A stretch of DNA of 64,000 nucleotides from Citrobacter werkmanii NBRC 105721. Lineage in GTDB: Bacteria > Pseudomonadota > Gammaproteobacteria > Enterobacterales > Enterobacteriaceae. Below the pieces are notes generated by a model. The model saw only the letters and a program-made list of their open reading frames with translations, was not told the DNA's origin and did not search any database. The translations under genes were made by a program, and so were the position numbers. Every line of letters begins with the position of its first letter. Within the stretch, counting starts at the first letter, position 1. This document shows positions 1-6,928 of the stretch, in pieces. The stretch covers positions 62,001-126,000 of the forward strand of contig BBMW01000016.1 of NCBI GenBank assembly GCA_000759755.1, in the 5' to 3' direction.

Positions 1-432
1 TAACTGCGCTGCGGAACATTCGTTGGCATAACCGGCTTCTACGACCTTGCCGCCGCCAAGCGCTACCATGGTGCCCACCGGCGCGCCAAAGTTGACGTTG
101 TGACCTCTGGGCAACACGATTTCGTTGTTGTCGATGGGCGTAACGTGCAGGTTCTCCAGCAGCCAGTCGCTGTCTTTAACCAGCACAGCCGCGACCGACT
201 GGGCGATCCCGGCTGAAGCGCAGGAGACAACTGTTGCCCCTTCCACTTCCAGCAATTTCGCGATGTAGTCACCGGTTTTATTCACCAGGTCTTTCATCTC
301 AAAGTATTGGTTCATCCCGGCTATTGCGGCCTCAACCACTTCGGGTCGCGGCGTAGACACACCGAGTGCCGTCATGCGACCTGATGTGTTAATCACCTGT
401 TTTAATTTGTATTTCTCAAAAATCGAAGGCAT
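1..432 (-). CDS. SelA/DgaE-like PLP-dependent enzyme, partial
   Basis: The first 144 residues are present and the rest lies left of the window. The opening (MPSIFEKYKLKQVINTSG, then a VSTPRPEVVEA segment) is the N-terminus of the SelA-related PLP family that includes DgaE, the D-glucosaminate-6-phosphate ammonia lyase of Salmonella. A G-A-T-V-V-S-C-A-S-A-G-I segment near residues 60-72 fits the cofactor-phosphate region; the PLP lysine is not in view. The ATG overlaps the end of the upstream amidohydrolase gene by 17 bases, so the two are translationally coupled. Family knowledge suggests removal of ammonia from an amino-sugar acid phosphate to give a 2-keto-3-deoxy product; the real substrate is unknown. 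A KDGP-aldolase-like partner would be expected just outside the window. Confidence 0.85.
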   Translation of the reverse strand, partial: MPSIFEKYKLKQVINTSGRMTALGVSTPRPEVVEAAIAGMNQYFEMKDLVNKTGDYIAKLLEVEGATVVSCASAGIAQSVAAVLVKDSDWLLENLHVTPIDNNEIVLPRGHNVNFGAPVGTMVALGGGKVVEAGYANECSAAQL

Positions 433-1549
433 GTTCCGCGCTCCCTTGTTCGGTCATATAGCCCTTGCCCGCACGTATTGCGGCAAGCGGCACCAGCAGT
501 TGTTCAGCCTGCAGGCTGTCGTTTTCTGCATCTACCAGCACGGTTGGCTGGCGCTTAAGCGTAAAGAGGGTTAAATCGGCATCCAGACCGACCTGCAGTC
601 GCCCCTTCTGTTTCAGGCGCAGACCATTGGCAGCATTGGCGGTAACGCATTCAATGACCTGCGGAAGCGACATGCCAATGGCAAGAAATTTCGACATCAC
701 ATTCGCCAGGGAATACACCGGGCCGCTAATACGGTTGCGACAATAAATATCGGAGCTGATGGTGTGCGGCAAAATACCCAGGCTGATGGCGCGTTTCGCC
801 ACTGCAAAGCTCAGGCTGGCGGTGCCATGCCCAACGTCCAGACGCACGCCGCGTGAAATCGCCCGCGTCACTGATGCCCGCAACTCACCTTGCGGCGTCA
901 GAATGCGGTTCGGCTTACCGTTGTAGCAGTGGGTAATGATGTCGCCTGCGCTCAGGCGCTCGGCGATCTCATCCAGATCCGGCGGGTTGTTGCCGATATG
1001 CACCATCAGCGGCAGGCCACCGTTCTGCGCCTGCATCGCTTTGGCGCGCTCCAGCGGCGTGATGCCGTTAACCCCTACCACGCTGCTGCTCATGCGCGCC
1101 TTCAGGCCGACGATAAAGTCCGGGTGACGTTTCACCGCCTGCCGCACCGCATCGGCGTCAATATTGGCCATGTTAGCCAGCTCGTTTTGGGCGATCAGCC
1201 CAACGCGTGAAACATTCAGCAGCGCATAAACCTCGGTGGCCGCATCACGAGTCAGCGTATAAAAATCGTCAATATCATCAGCGCCTGTGCTACCGGCATC
1301 CACCACGGTGGTAACGCCAGTGGCAACACCCACACTGTCCGGTTCGTCATGGTAAATCGGCGATTTCGGGTAGCAGTGAACGTGAGAATCAATCCAGCCC
1401 GCGCTAACGTAACATTCGCCGCGCAGGTCAATGGTTTTCAGCGCCGGACCATCAACGTCACCCAACGCCGCGATTTTGCCACCCTGAAGGGCAATATTAG
1501 TCAGCGTGTCATCGACCAGACGCGCATGGCGCAGGAGTAAGTCAAACAT
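416..1549 (-). CDS. Amidohydrolase/deacetylase (EF_0837 family)
   Basis: A 377-residue metal-dependent hydrolase of the amidohydrolase superfamily. Visible ligands are H56 and H58 in the strand-1 HxH motif (DSHVHC), K150 in GLKAR as the probable carboxylated bridging lysine, H184 in VHIG, H207 in THCYNG and D267 in ISSD. This is a full dihydroorotase-like binuclear site. The family is annotated only as probable amidohydrolase/deacetylase, so N-deacylation of an amino sugar acid or opening of a cyclic amide are both possible. The ATG is preceded by AGGAGAG. It overlaps the PLP-enzyme gene and is separated from the DUF4310 gene by 58 bases that hold a REP element. No signal peptide, so it acts in the cytoplasm. 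Confidence 0.88.
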   Translation of the reverse strand: MFDLLLRHARLVDDTLTNIALQGGKIAALGDVDGPALKTIDLRGECYVSAGWIDSHVHCYPKSPIYHDEPDSVGVATGVTTVVDAGSTGADDIDDFYTLTRDAATEVYALLNVSRVGLIAQNELANMANIDADAVRQAVKRHPDFIVGLKARMSSSVVGVNGITPLERAKAMQAQNGGLPLMVHIGNNPPDLDEIAERLSAGDIITHCYNGKPNRILTPQGELRASVTRAISRGVRLDVGHGTASLSFAVAKRAISLGILPHTISSDIYCRNRISGPVYSLANVMSKFLAIGMSLPQVIECVTANAANGLRLKQKGRLQVGLDADLTLFTLKRQPTVLVDAENDSLQAEQLLVPLAAIRAGKGYMTEQGSAEHAFDF

Positions 1550-1561
1550 CGTTCTCTCCTT

Positions 1562-1599
1562 TGCCGGATGGCGGCGTAACCGCTTTATCCGGCCTACAA
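1562..1599. repeat. REP element within the operon
   Basis: GCCGGATGGCGGCG and CTTTATCCGGCCTAC arms form the typical imperfect palindrome of an enterobacterial REP. It lies between the DUF4310 and amidohydrolase genes, inside what should be one transcript, where it could uncouple expression of the membrane genes from the catabolic genes by stabilising the upstream mRNA. Confidence 0.9.
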
Positions 1600-1607
1600 A
1601 TCAACCG

Positions 1608-2252
1608 TTAGCTAATGGCAATCGGGAAGATGGAACCGAGGATCATCGCGCCGAGAATCGCCCCGCCGGTGATCGGTTTTTGCCAGATATAAAACAGCAG
1701 CGCACCCAGCAGTGAACCGACGCCAATCGGAATGGAGGCCGTCATCGCACTGAGGATAATCAAGGGACCGAGGAAGCGGCCAGAAGCGTTACCGGCCCCC
1801 ATCATCACGTCCGCTCCGTAGGTTGAGTCGCTCTGATTGATGGTGAACTTACGCGCCAGAATGATGATGTAGCCAATCGCCAGACCAATCACCAGGCCGG
1901 TGACCAGCGAGGCAGCGAAGTTGGCGACCGGGAAGATAATGCCCGCGCCCAACAGCAGCGCCGGAACGCCTAACCCGACCCCGGTCTGGATCGCCCCGCC
2001 GATATCCAGAATCCCCACCAGCGAACCTTCAATGATGCGGGCAAACAGGAAGCTGGCGCCAAATGCCGCTACCGCCCCGTAGGAGCCGGTGTCCATTCCC
2101 GCTTTCAACATCGCCACGAACGCCACTTCGTTGAATGCGCCGATACCGTACAGGTAGTACATGTGCGTTCCGGCAAACACGCCGGATGAGAGCAGGCCAA
2201 CGAAGATCGGGAACGACCAGTCAGCGAACCAAAAACCTTTATTCTGTTCCAT
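1608..2252 (-). CDS. DUF4310 membrane protein (EF_0833 family)
   Basis: A 214-residue polytopic membrane protein with about six hydrophobic segments (roughly residues 13-33, 58-82, 88-110, 112-135, 163-192 and 195-213). A glycine/alanine-rich stretch near residues 146-180, starting YGADVMMGAGNASGRFLGP, looks like the most ordered loop and probably lines the transport path. GGAGG precedes the ATG. It follows the DUF4311 gene by 11 bases, so the two are probably two halves of one permease. The family has no assigned function; transport is inferred from the membrane character and from neighbouring catabolic enzymes. Confidence 0.85.
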   Translation of the reverse strand: MEQNKGFWFADWSFPIFVGLLSSGVFAGTHMYYLYGIGAFNEVAFVAMLKAGMDTGSYGAVAAFGASFLFARIIEGSLVGILDIGGAIQTGVGLGVPALLLGAGIIFPVANFAASLVTGLVIGLAIGYIIILARKFTINQSDSTYGADVMMGAGNASGRFLGPLIILSAMTASIPIGVGSLLGALLFYIWQKPITGGAILGAMILGSIFPIAIS

Positions 2253-2263
2253 GATGGCCTCCG

Positions 2264-3040
2264 TTATTTACCGCTGAGCGAGTTGTGGATAAGTTCCAAC
2301 CAGTCAGGCACGGTCAGATGGAAGGATTCGATCATCTTCATGTCGAAGCCGCGGAAGAAGCCGCTCAGGACGAACAGCGCGACGATAGCCACCATCATCA
2401 CTTTCGTCACGTGGTTCCAGCCGCTCTCTTCAACACCTTTGCCGATCAAAATGCCAAGCACCAGACCCGGGACGGCGTTGCCCATAATTAACTGCGCCGC
2501 GCCGCCAAAAACGGTAGCCCAGAAGCCGGATTTCTTGCCGGCATCAATCGCCGCCAGCCAGAAAATCACTGGCATCACGGTGTTGACCAGCAGGTTTGCC
2601 GCGGGCACCAGCACCTTAACGGCAGTAACCTGTAGCGCTTCCGGTACGGATGACGCGGTGAGGTTCAGGAAGGTCACGACAATCATGCCGATAACACCGC
2701 AGGCAATCGCCATGCGCTTAGGATCATGCAGCGTTTCACCAACGTTGCGATTTTTAATCATCAGCGCGGCGGCGCCCCAGTTGGGGATGATGCGATGGTC
2801 GACGTCCTGCGTGAACGCCCCTGCGGCAACGGAAGAAGCCCAGGCGTTAAAGAAAAAGCCCAGGCCGAACGAGAAGTGAGAAGCCGGATCCCCTTCACAG
2901 GAATTCAGTTCTCCCAGAGTACGAAACGCGCCCATCCCTTGAGTGGTCGGCGCATGAAACATGCGTGCAGCCCCAGCGCCGACCCCGACGCCAACCAGGC
3001 CGCCGATGATGAGCGATTTTATTAATATTATCAGGAACAT
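2264..3040 (-). CDS. DUF4311 membrane protein (EF_0832 family)
   Basis: A 258-residue membrane protein with a glycine-rich N-terminal helix (residues 3-26, IILIKSLIIGGLVGVGVGAG), a soluble-looking stretch with conserved NSCEGDPASHFSFGLG at about 47-62, and further hydrophobic segments to about residue 230. AAAGG stands 8 bases before the ATG and the gene lies 22 bases after the DUF4312 gene. It always travels with DUF4310 and DUF4312 in the EF_0829-EF_0839 block as I recall it from TIGRFAM. The most likely role is one half of a two-component permease. The function has not been shown in any organism that I know of. Confidence 0.85.
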   Translation of the reverse strand: MFLIILIKSLIIGGLVGVGVGAGAARMFHAPTTQGMGAFRTLGELNSCEGDPASHFSFGLGFFFNAWASSVAAGAFTQDVDHRIIPNWGAAALMIKNRNVGETLHDPKRMAIACGVIGMIVVTFLNLTASSVPEALQVTAVKVLVPAANLLVNTVMPVIFWLAAIDAGKKSGFWATVFGGAAQLIMGNAVPGLVLGILIGKGVEESGWNHVTKVMMVAIVALFVLSGFFRGFDMKMIESFHLTVPDWLELIHNSLSGK

Positions 3041-3062
3041 AATTATGCCTTTTAATAAAGAA

Positions 3063-3362
3063 TCAGCGTTGCGTAACGAAATCCACCTTGTCGAGATTGA
3101 TGGCAGTCACGTTGACGGTCACGTCCAGCTCCACGCTGAAGGTGCGTCTTTCCCGGCGCAGGAAGAGGAACAAAAACGCCTCTTTGCGCACCGTTTCACG
3201 CGCTTGAACAACCTGCACATCCTGTGGCTCAATACGCAGTAAGATATGCGGGGACGCTTTCATCACCGCAGCCTGAACGTGGTTCAGAGCATCGGCAAAG
3301 GCGCGCGCTTTGGCCTCCCCCTTGCCCGTGACTCTCACCGTGGTGGTGAATTGCTCTTTCAT
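3063..3362 (-). CDS. DUF4312 protein (EF_0831 family)
   Basis: A 99-residue soluble protein (MKEQFTTTVRVTGKGEAKAR...). The start chosen is the ATG at 3362, two bases past the stop of the SFCGS gene; a GTG 27 bases upstream would add nine residues inside the preceding gene and has no better ribosome site. Alternating hydrophobic residues (FTTTVRVTG, ILLRIEPQDVQVVQA, FSVELDVTVNVTAI) suggest a small alpha/beta domain with several strands. No catalytic motif is recognisable. Its place between the SFCGS gene and two membrane genes suggests a cytoplasmic subunit of the transporter. Confidence 0.8.
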   Translation of the reverse strand: MKEQFTTTVRVTGKGEAKARAFADALNHVQAAVMKASPHILLRIEPQDVQVVQARETVRKEAFLFLFLRRERRTFSVELDVTVNVTAINLDKVDFVTQR

Positions 3363-3364
3363 GC

Positions 3365-3727
3365 TTAAGCGCCGTATTTCTTTTGCCACGCCTGTACCAG
3401 GCGCTCACCGAGTTCTTCTTTGTCCATAAAACCGAACCCCAGCACGTTGCAGCCTTCATTGATGGCGGTTACCCCTTCATCGACCGAGCGCATACCATAT
3501 TTCGCCTTGTAGCCATATTTGGTTTGCGCGGTAATCGCGCCCGCCCCGCCGCTGCCGCAAAACGAGATGCCAAAGGTGGCGTTTTCCGCTTTCATCACAT
3601 CGCCCAGCTTCATATCTGCCGCCACACCCGGCACCACGACCGCTCGGCCACCCGCTTTCTCAACGCCTGCCGCCACTTTCTGGCCTTTACCCAGACGATC
3701 GCCAATCACTACGGTAATTTGTTCCAT
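3365..3727 (-). CDS. SFCGS-family glycine-rich protein (EF_0830 family)
   Basis: A 120-residue soluble protein whose name-giving motif SFCGSGGAGA occupies residues 55-64, with Cys57. The N-terminus (MEQITVVIGDRLGKGQKVAAG) has a beta strand followed by a glycine-rich turn. The Cys-Gly-x-Gly cluster recalls the CGxGxG loop of galactitol/ascorbate-type PTS IIB proteins, for example C9 of UlaB in this same window, but here the cysteine is mid-protein, so homology is not claimed. AAGGAG precedes the ATG. It is followed two bases later by the DUF4312 gene. Function is unknown; a phospho-carrier or substrate-binding subunit of the transporter is a guess. Confidence 0.82.
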   Translation of the reverse strand: MEQITVVIGDRLGKGQKVAAGVEKAGGRAVVVPGVAADMKLGDVMKAENATFGISFCGSGGAGAITAQTKYGYKAKYGMRSVDEGVTAINEGCNVLGFGFMDKEELGERLVQAWQKKYGA

Positions 3728-3737
3728 CTTTTGCTCC

Positions 3738-4046
3738 TTACAGGTTGTCTTTCGCGACTTCGAAGTGCACCGACAGCAGCCAGGCCTCTTCCTCAGGAAG
3801 ATTGCCAAACTCAGCGACCACGTCGCGGGCAAGCGCCATTGATTCGGCAGATATTTCATCGAACAAGCTGGCATCGACTTCTGGTAAGGGTTCACCCGTT
3901 ACCGAGCGGTGCGCCATGGCGCGAACATGCGACGTCAGCATCTGTTCCTGTACGGCGTTGGGAATAATGTGGCGTTCACGCAGCAAGGCATACACCTGCG
4001 CCAGCATGCGGTCGGCCAGTTCAACCGATTCCCCCATGTCATTCAT
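3738..4046 (-). CDS. Stand-alone PRD domain protein (EF_0829 family)
   Basis: A 102-residue protein consisting of one PTS regulation domain and nothing else: there is no helix-turn-helix and no EII part. Histidines at the places used for phosphorylation in PRDs are visible: H40 in SHVRAMAHR and H94 in LSVHFEVAK. The ATG at 4046 was chosen over a GTG 18 bases upstream because CGGAG lies at the right distance from it. First gene of the operon, 10 bases before the SFCGS gene. A PRD normally reads PTS phosphorylation state, so it hints that the neighbouring transporter is linked to the PTS, perhaps by modulating a regulator encoded elsewhere. Confidence 0.85.
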   Translation of the reverse strand: MNDMGESVELADRMLAQVYALLRERHIIPNAVQEQMLTSHVRAMAHRSVTGEPLPEVDASLFDEISAESMALARDVVAEFGNLPEEEAWLLSVHFEVAKDNL

Positions 4047-4311
4047 TACAGCTCCGTTATTCACTCGTCTTACCCCACTAATGGCTCTGAGGGTAAATTA
4101 GCGGTGGGGGTTAAAAGTTTGTAGCGAGTTGTTTTCCACTTCGAAGTGGAAAGAGGCGCAGCGATAGTGATCTATGCCGCAGAAAAGGCGATATTTGCGC
4201 TTTAGTGGCGGGAAATTGTGACGGGTATCGCAAGAAATGAGCAGAAAACAGCCGGTTCGGCGAATGATTTCCCTAACTCTAAAGTTGAAAAAATGTGACG
4301 GGGATAGCCTT
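4047..4311 (-). promoter_or_regulatory. Regulatory region of the EF_0829-type operon
   Basis: About 265 non-coding bases separate the PRD gene from the REP after cybC. They hold a perfect 20-bp palindrome (4133-4152) and two near-identical TGTGACGGG motifs (4215-4228 and 4292-4305). I could not assign a convincing sigma-70 or sigma-54 promoter by eye, though the operon must start here because the next gene upstream ends at 4357 and is followed by a REP. Confidence 0.55.
4133..4152. promoter_or_regulatory. Perfect 20-bp palindrome, candidate operator
   Basis: TTTCCACTTC followed directly by its exact reverse complement GAAGTGGAAA. It lies 87 bases upstream of the PRD start codon, in non-coding DNA, and is not followed by a T run, so it is more likely a binding site for a dimeric regulator than a terminator. 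The cognate protein is unknown and no HTH gene is present in the operon within this window. Confidence 0.6.
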
Positions 4312-4350
4312 TGGCGTCTTATCCGGCCTACGATTATGCAGGCCGGATAG
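4312..4350. repeat. REP element after cybC
   Basis: GGCGTCTTATCCGGCCTAC followed by a GCAGGCCGGATAGAGC arm, directly downstream of the cybC stop. A truncated or diverged pair of REP half-units that separates cybC from the EF_0829-type operon. Confidence 0.8.
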
Positions 4351-4356
4351 AGCAGA

Positions 4357-4743
4357 TTAACGGAACTTCTTGTGGTTTTCGTTGCGTGTTTTTTTCAGGT
4401 CTTCCGCAACGGCTTTCGCCTCTTTGACTTTACCTTCGTTCGCCAGCTTCAACGCGCCGTCGATCTGACCGATCAGCGTGTCAAAGCCGTGGCGGAAATC
4501 CTTCATCTCCGGGCTGTCCGGGGATTTGTTTTCCAGCTTCGGCGGCGTTCCCTTTTGCGCGTCCAGCGCGGCTGCACGCATTTTGGTTAACGCGTCTTTC
4601 AGCTCAGTCGCATTATCCGTTTTTTCGACGATTTTCAGGTTGTCGTTGAGGATCCCCATATCGTCATCAAGATCGGCCGCAAACGCAGAAGAACCAAGAA
4701 CCAGCGTTGAAGCTGCGACGATCGCTAACAGGTGTTTACGCAT
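4357..4743 (-). CDS. cybC: Soluble cytochrome b562, intact precursor
   Basis: A 128-residue periplasmic four-helix haem protein. A signal peptide (residues 1-22, ending SSAFA) precedes the mature start ADLDDDM. The haem ligands are Met7 and His102 of the mature protein (Met29 and His124 of the precursor), both present, and the mature length of 106 matches E. coli cytochrome b562. In K-12 the annotated cybC lacks a proper signal sequence; here the gene is complete. The stop is 6 bases from a REP. Physiological electron partners are not established. Confidence 0.95.
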   Translation of the reverse strand: MRKHLLAIVAASTLVLGSSAFAADLDDDMGILNDNLKIVEKTDNATELKDALTKMRAAALDAQKGTPPKLENKSPDSPEMKDFRHGFDTLIGQIDGALKLANEGKVKEAKAVAEDLKKTRNENHKKFR

Positions 4744-4829
4744 TGCTCACTTCCTTTTTTATTATTCAAAAATAAACAAACGCCAGATACCCTCAATGAT
4801 TCACGCCACAGCTTGAAGTATGACGGGTA

Positions 4830-6182
4830 TTATTGCCCGGCGATCTTCATCTCCGGCAACAGGACTGAACCACACTGAATATTACTGCGCGTTTCAATAT
4901 CGTTGCCGACGGTGACGATATTACGCCACATCTCTTTTAAGTTACCGGCGATGGTAATTTCACTCACCGGGTACTGAATTTCGCCGTTTCCGACCCAGAA
5001 GCCCGCCGCGCCGCGCGAGTAATCGCCGGTAATGCCGCTTACGCCCTGCCCCATCAGCTCAGTCACCACCAGACCCGTGCCCATCTCTTTGAGCATCTGC
5101 TCGAAGCTTAGACCTTGTCCAGGAATACGCCAGTTGTGAATCCCGCCCGCATGACCGGTGCTCTTCAGCCCCAGCTTACGGGCAGAGTAGTTGGTCAGCA
5201 GCCACTGGGTCAAAATGCCGTCTTTAATAATGTCACGGCGCTCTGTGCGTACGCCTTCGCTGTCAAATGGCGAGGAGGCCAGTCCTTTCAGCAGATGTGG
5301 ATGCTCTTCAATGGTCAACCATTCCGGCAGAATTTGTTTGCCCAGCGAGTCCAGCAGGAAGGTGGATTTGCGATATACGGAGCCACCAGCAATCGCGCCG
5401 ACCAGGTGTCCGAACAGTCCGGTCGCCACTTCATTGGCGAAAATGACCGGCGCTTTCATGGTGGAAAGCTTACGCGGAGACAGGCGAGATAAGGTACGGC
5501 GCGCGCAGTCTGCCCCTACCCATTCCGGCGTTTGCAGATCGCCCATCGCCCGGCCAATGGTGTAAGCGTAATCACGCTCCATATCGCCATTTTCTTCCGC
5601 GATCACGCAGCTGGAAAGGGAATGACGCGTGGAGCAGTAGCCCTGCAGCATGCCATGGCTGTTGCCAAACACTTTGATGCCATAGTGGCTGTTAAAACTG
5701 CCGCCTTCGGTATTGGTGATACGCTTATCAGCCTGCAGCGCCGCTTGTTCAGCACGAGCAGCCAGTTCGATGGCTTCGTCAGGGGAAACGTCCGCGGGGT
5801 GGAACAGGTCTAAATCAGGCGCATCGAAGGCCAGCAGTTCTTTATCTGCCACGCCCGCGCACGGATCCGGCGAAGTGTAGCGTGCAATGTCCAGCGCGGC
5901 CTGTACGGTACGGGCAATCGCCTGCGGACTTAAATCGGTGGAGGATGCGCTGCCCTTACGGTTCTGGTGATAAACCGTAATCCCCAGCGCGCCATCGCTA
6001 TTGAATTCTACGTTCTCCACTTCGCCATAACGGGTGCTGACGCTAATACCCGTGGTCTTGCTAACAGCGACTTCCGCGCCATCCGACTTACCTGACGCTA
6101 ATTCCAGAGCCGTCGAGACCGCTTCTTCCAGAATCTTACGCTGCGCTTCAACTTGTGAGATTACTTTCATCGCAAATGCCAT
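4830..6182 (-). CDS. pmbA: Metalloprotease subunit TldE/PmbA
   Basis: Matches E. coli PmbA (TldE) over 450 residues. With TldD it forms the cytoplasmic heterodimeric protease that matures microcin B17, degrades CcdA and processes modified peptides. PmbA is the partner lacking the zinc-binding motif; it shapes the complex. The start at 6182 (MAFAMKVIS) follows the E. coli protein; an in-frame ATG 69 bases upstream gives an unrelated leader. A divergent yjgA starts 95 bases away, so this gap holds two promoters. Confidence 0.95.
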   Translation of the reverse strand: MAFAMKVISQVEAQRKILEEAVSTALELASGKSDGAEVAVSKTTGISVSTRYGEVENVEFNSDGALGITVYHQNRKGSASSTDLSPQAIARTVQAALDIARYTSPDPCAGVADKELLAFDAPDLDLFHPADVSPDEAIELAARAEQAALQADKRITNTEGGSFNSHYGIKVFGNSHGMLQGYCSTRHSLSSCVIAEENGDMERDYAYTIGRAMGDLQTPEWVGADCARRTLSRLSPRKLSTMKAPVIFANEVATGLFGHLVGAIAGGSVYRKSTFLLDSLGKQILPEWLTIEEHPHLLKGLASSPFDSEGVRTERRDIIKDGILTQWLLTNYSARKLGLKSTGHAGGIHNWRIPGQGLSFEQMLKEMGTGLVVTELMGQGVSGITGDYSRGAAGFWVGNGEIQYPVSEITIAGNLKEMWRNIVTVGNDIETRSNIQCGSVLLPEMKIAGQ

Positions 6183-6277
6183 AATGTAGAGAGAGTTTCT
6201 CTGAAGTCTAACAGAGAACCGTTTTTCAGTGCGCATCTTAACTGGTAACATTAGCCTCTTTTTTTAAGGAGCCTGAC

Positions 6278-6829
6278 ATGACTAAGCAGCCCGAAGACTG
6301 GCTCGACGACGTTCCCGGTGATGACATCGAAGACGAAGACGATGAAATTATCTGGGTCAGTAAAAGTGAAATAAAACGTGACGCCGAGGAGTTAAAACGC
6401 CTGGGTGTGGAACTGGTAGAACTGGGGAAAAACGCGCTGGATAAAATCCCGCTCGACGCGGATTTACGTGCCGCCATTGAGCTGGCCCAGCGCATTAAGA
6501 TGGAAGGTCGCCGCCGCCAGCTGCAGCTGATTGGCAAAATGTTGCGCCAGCGCGATGTTGATCCTATCCGTCAGGCGCTGGACAAGCTGAAAAACCGCCA
6601 CAACCAGCAGGTCGTTGTCTTCCATAAGCTGGAGCAACTGCGTGACCGTATGGTTGACGGTAGCGATGAAGCCATCGAAGAAGTGATGAACCTGTGGCCT
6701 GATGCCGATCGTCAGCAACTGCGTTCGCTGGTGCGTAACGCCAGGAAAGAAAAAGCGGGCAACAAGCCGCCGAAATCAGCGCGTCAGATTTTCCAGTACC
6801 TGCGTGAACTGGCGGAAAACGAGGCGTAA
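6278..6829 (+). CDS. darP: Ribosome-associated protein DarP/YjgA
   Basis: A 183-residue acidic then helical protein of the DUF615/YjgA family. The first 25 residues are very acidic ([14 protein letters not shown]), followed by charged helices. E. coli DarP binds late 50S precursors and helps active-site maturation of 23S rRNA. AAGGAG precedes the ATG. The gene is divergent from pmbA and is followed by a double REP before mpl. Confidence 0.92.
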   Translation: MTKQPEDWLDDVPGDDIEDEDDEIIWVSKSEIKRDAEELKRLGVELVELGKNALDKIPLDADLRAAIELAQRIKMEGRRRQLQLIGKMLRQRDVDPIRQALDKLKNRHNQQVVVFHKLEQLRDRMVDGSDEAIEEVMNLWPDADRQQLRSLVRNARKEKAGNKPPKSARQIFQYLRELAENEA

Positions 6830-6848
6830 CCTCTTCGTCTGCCGAAAG

Positions 6849-6925
6849 TGCCGGATGGCGGTACAAACACCTTATCCGGCCTACAACGCATCGTAGGCCC
6901 GGTAAGCATAGCGCCACCGGGCATT
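6849..6925. repeat. REP pair between yjgA and mpl
   Basis: GTGCCGGATGGCGG...CTTATCCGGCCTAC, followed after a short linker by an inverted copy GTAGGCCCGGTAAGC...GCGCCACCGGGC. The second copy is more diverged. It separates the convergent 3' ends of yjgA and mpl. Confidence 0.88.
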
Positions 6926-6928
6926 TTT

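Noticed and set aside
2283-2879. 198-codon plus-strand open frame opposite the DUF4311 gene
   Set aside because: Low-complexity Thr/Ala/Pro-rich translation with no domain, no ribosome site, and fully antisense to a well-supported gene with third-position GC bias.
3363-3389. Longer GTG start for the DUF4312 protein
   Set aside because: It would overlap the SFCGS gene by 25 bases without a better ribosome site; the ATG at 3362 gives the compact spacing seen elsewhere in the operon.
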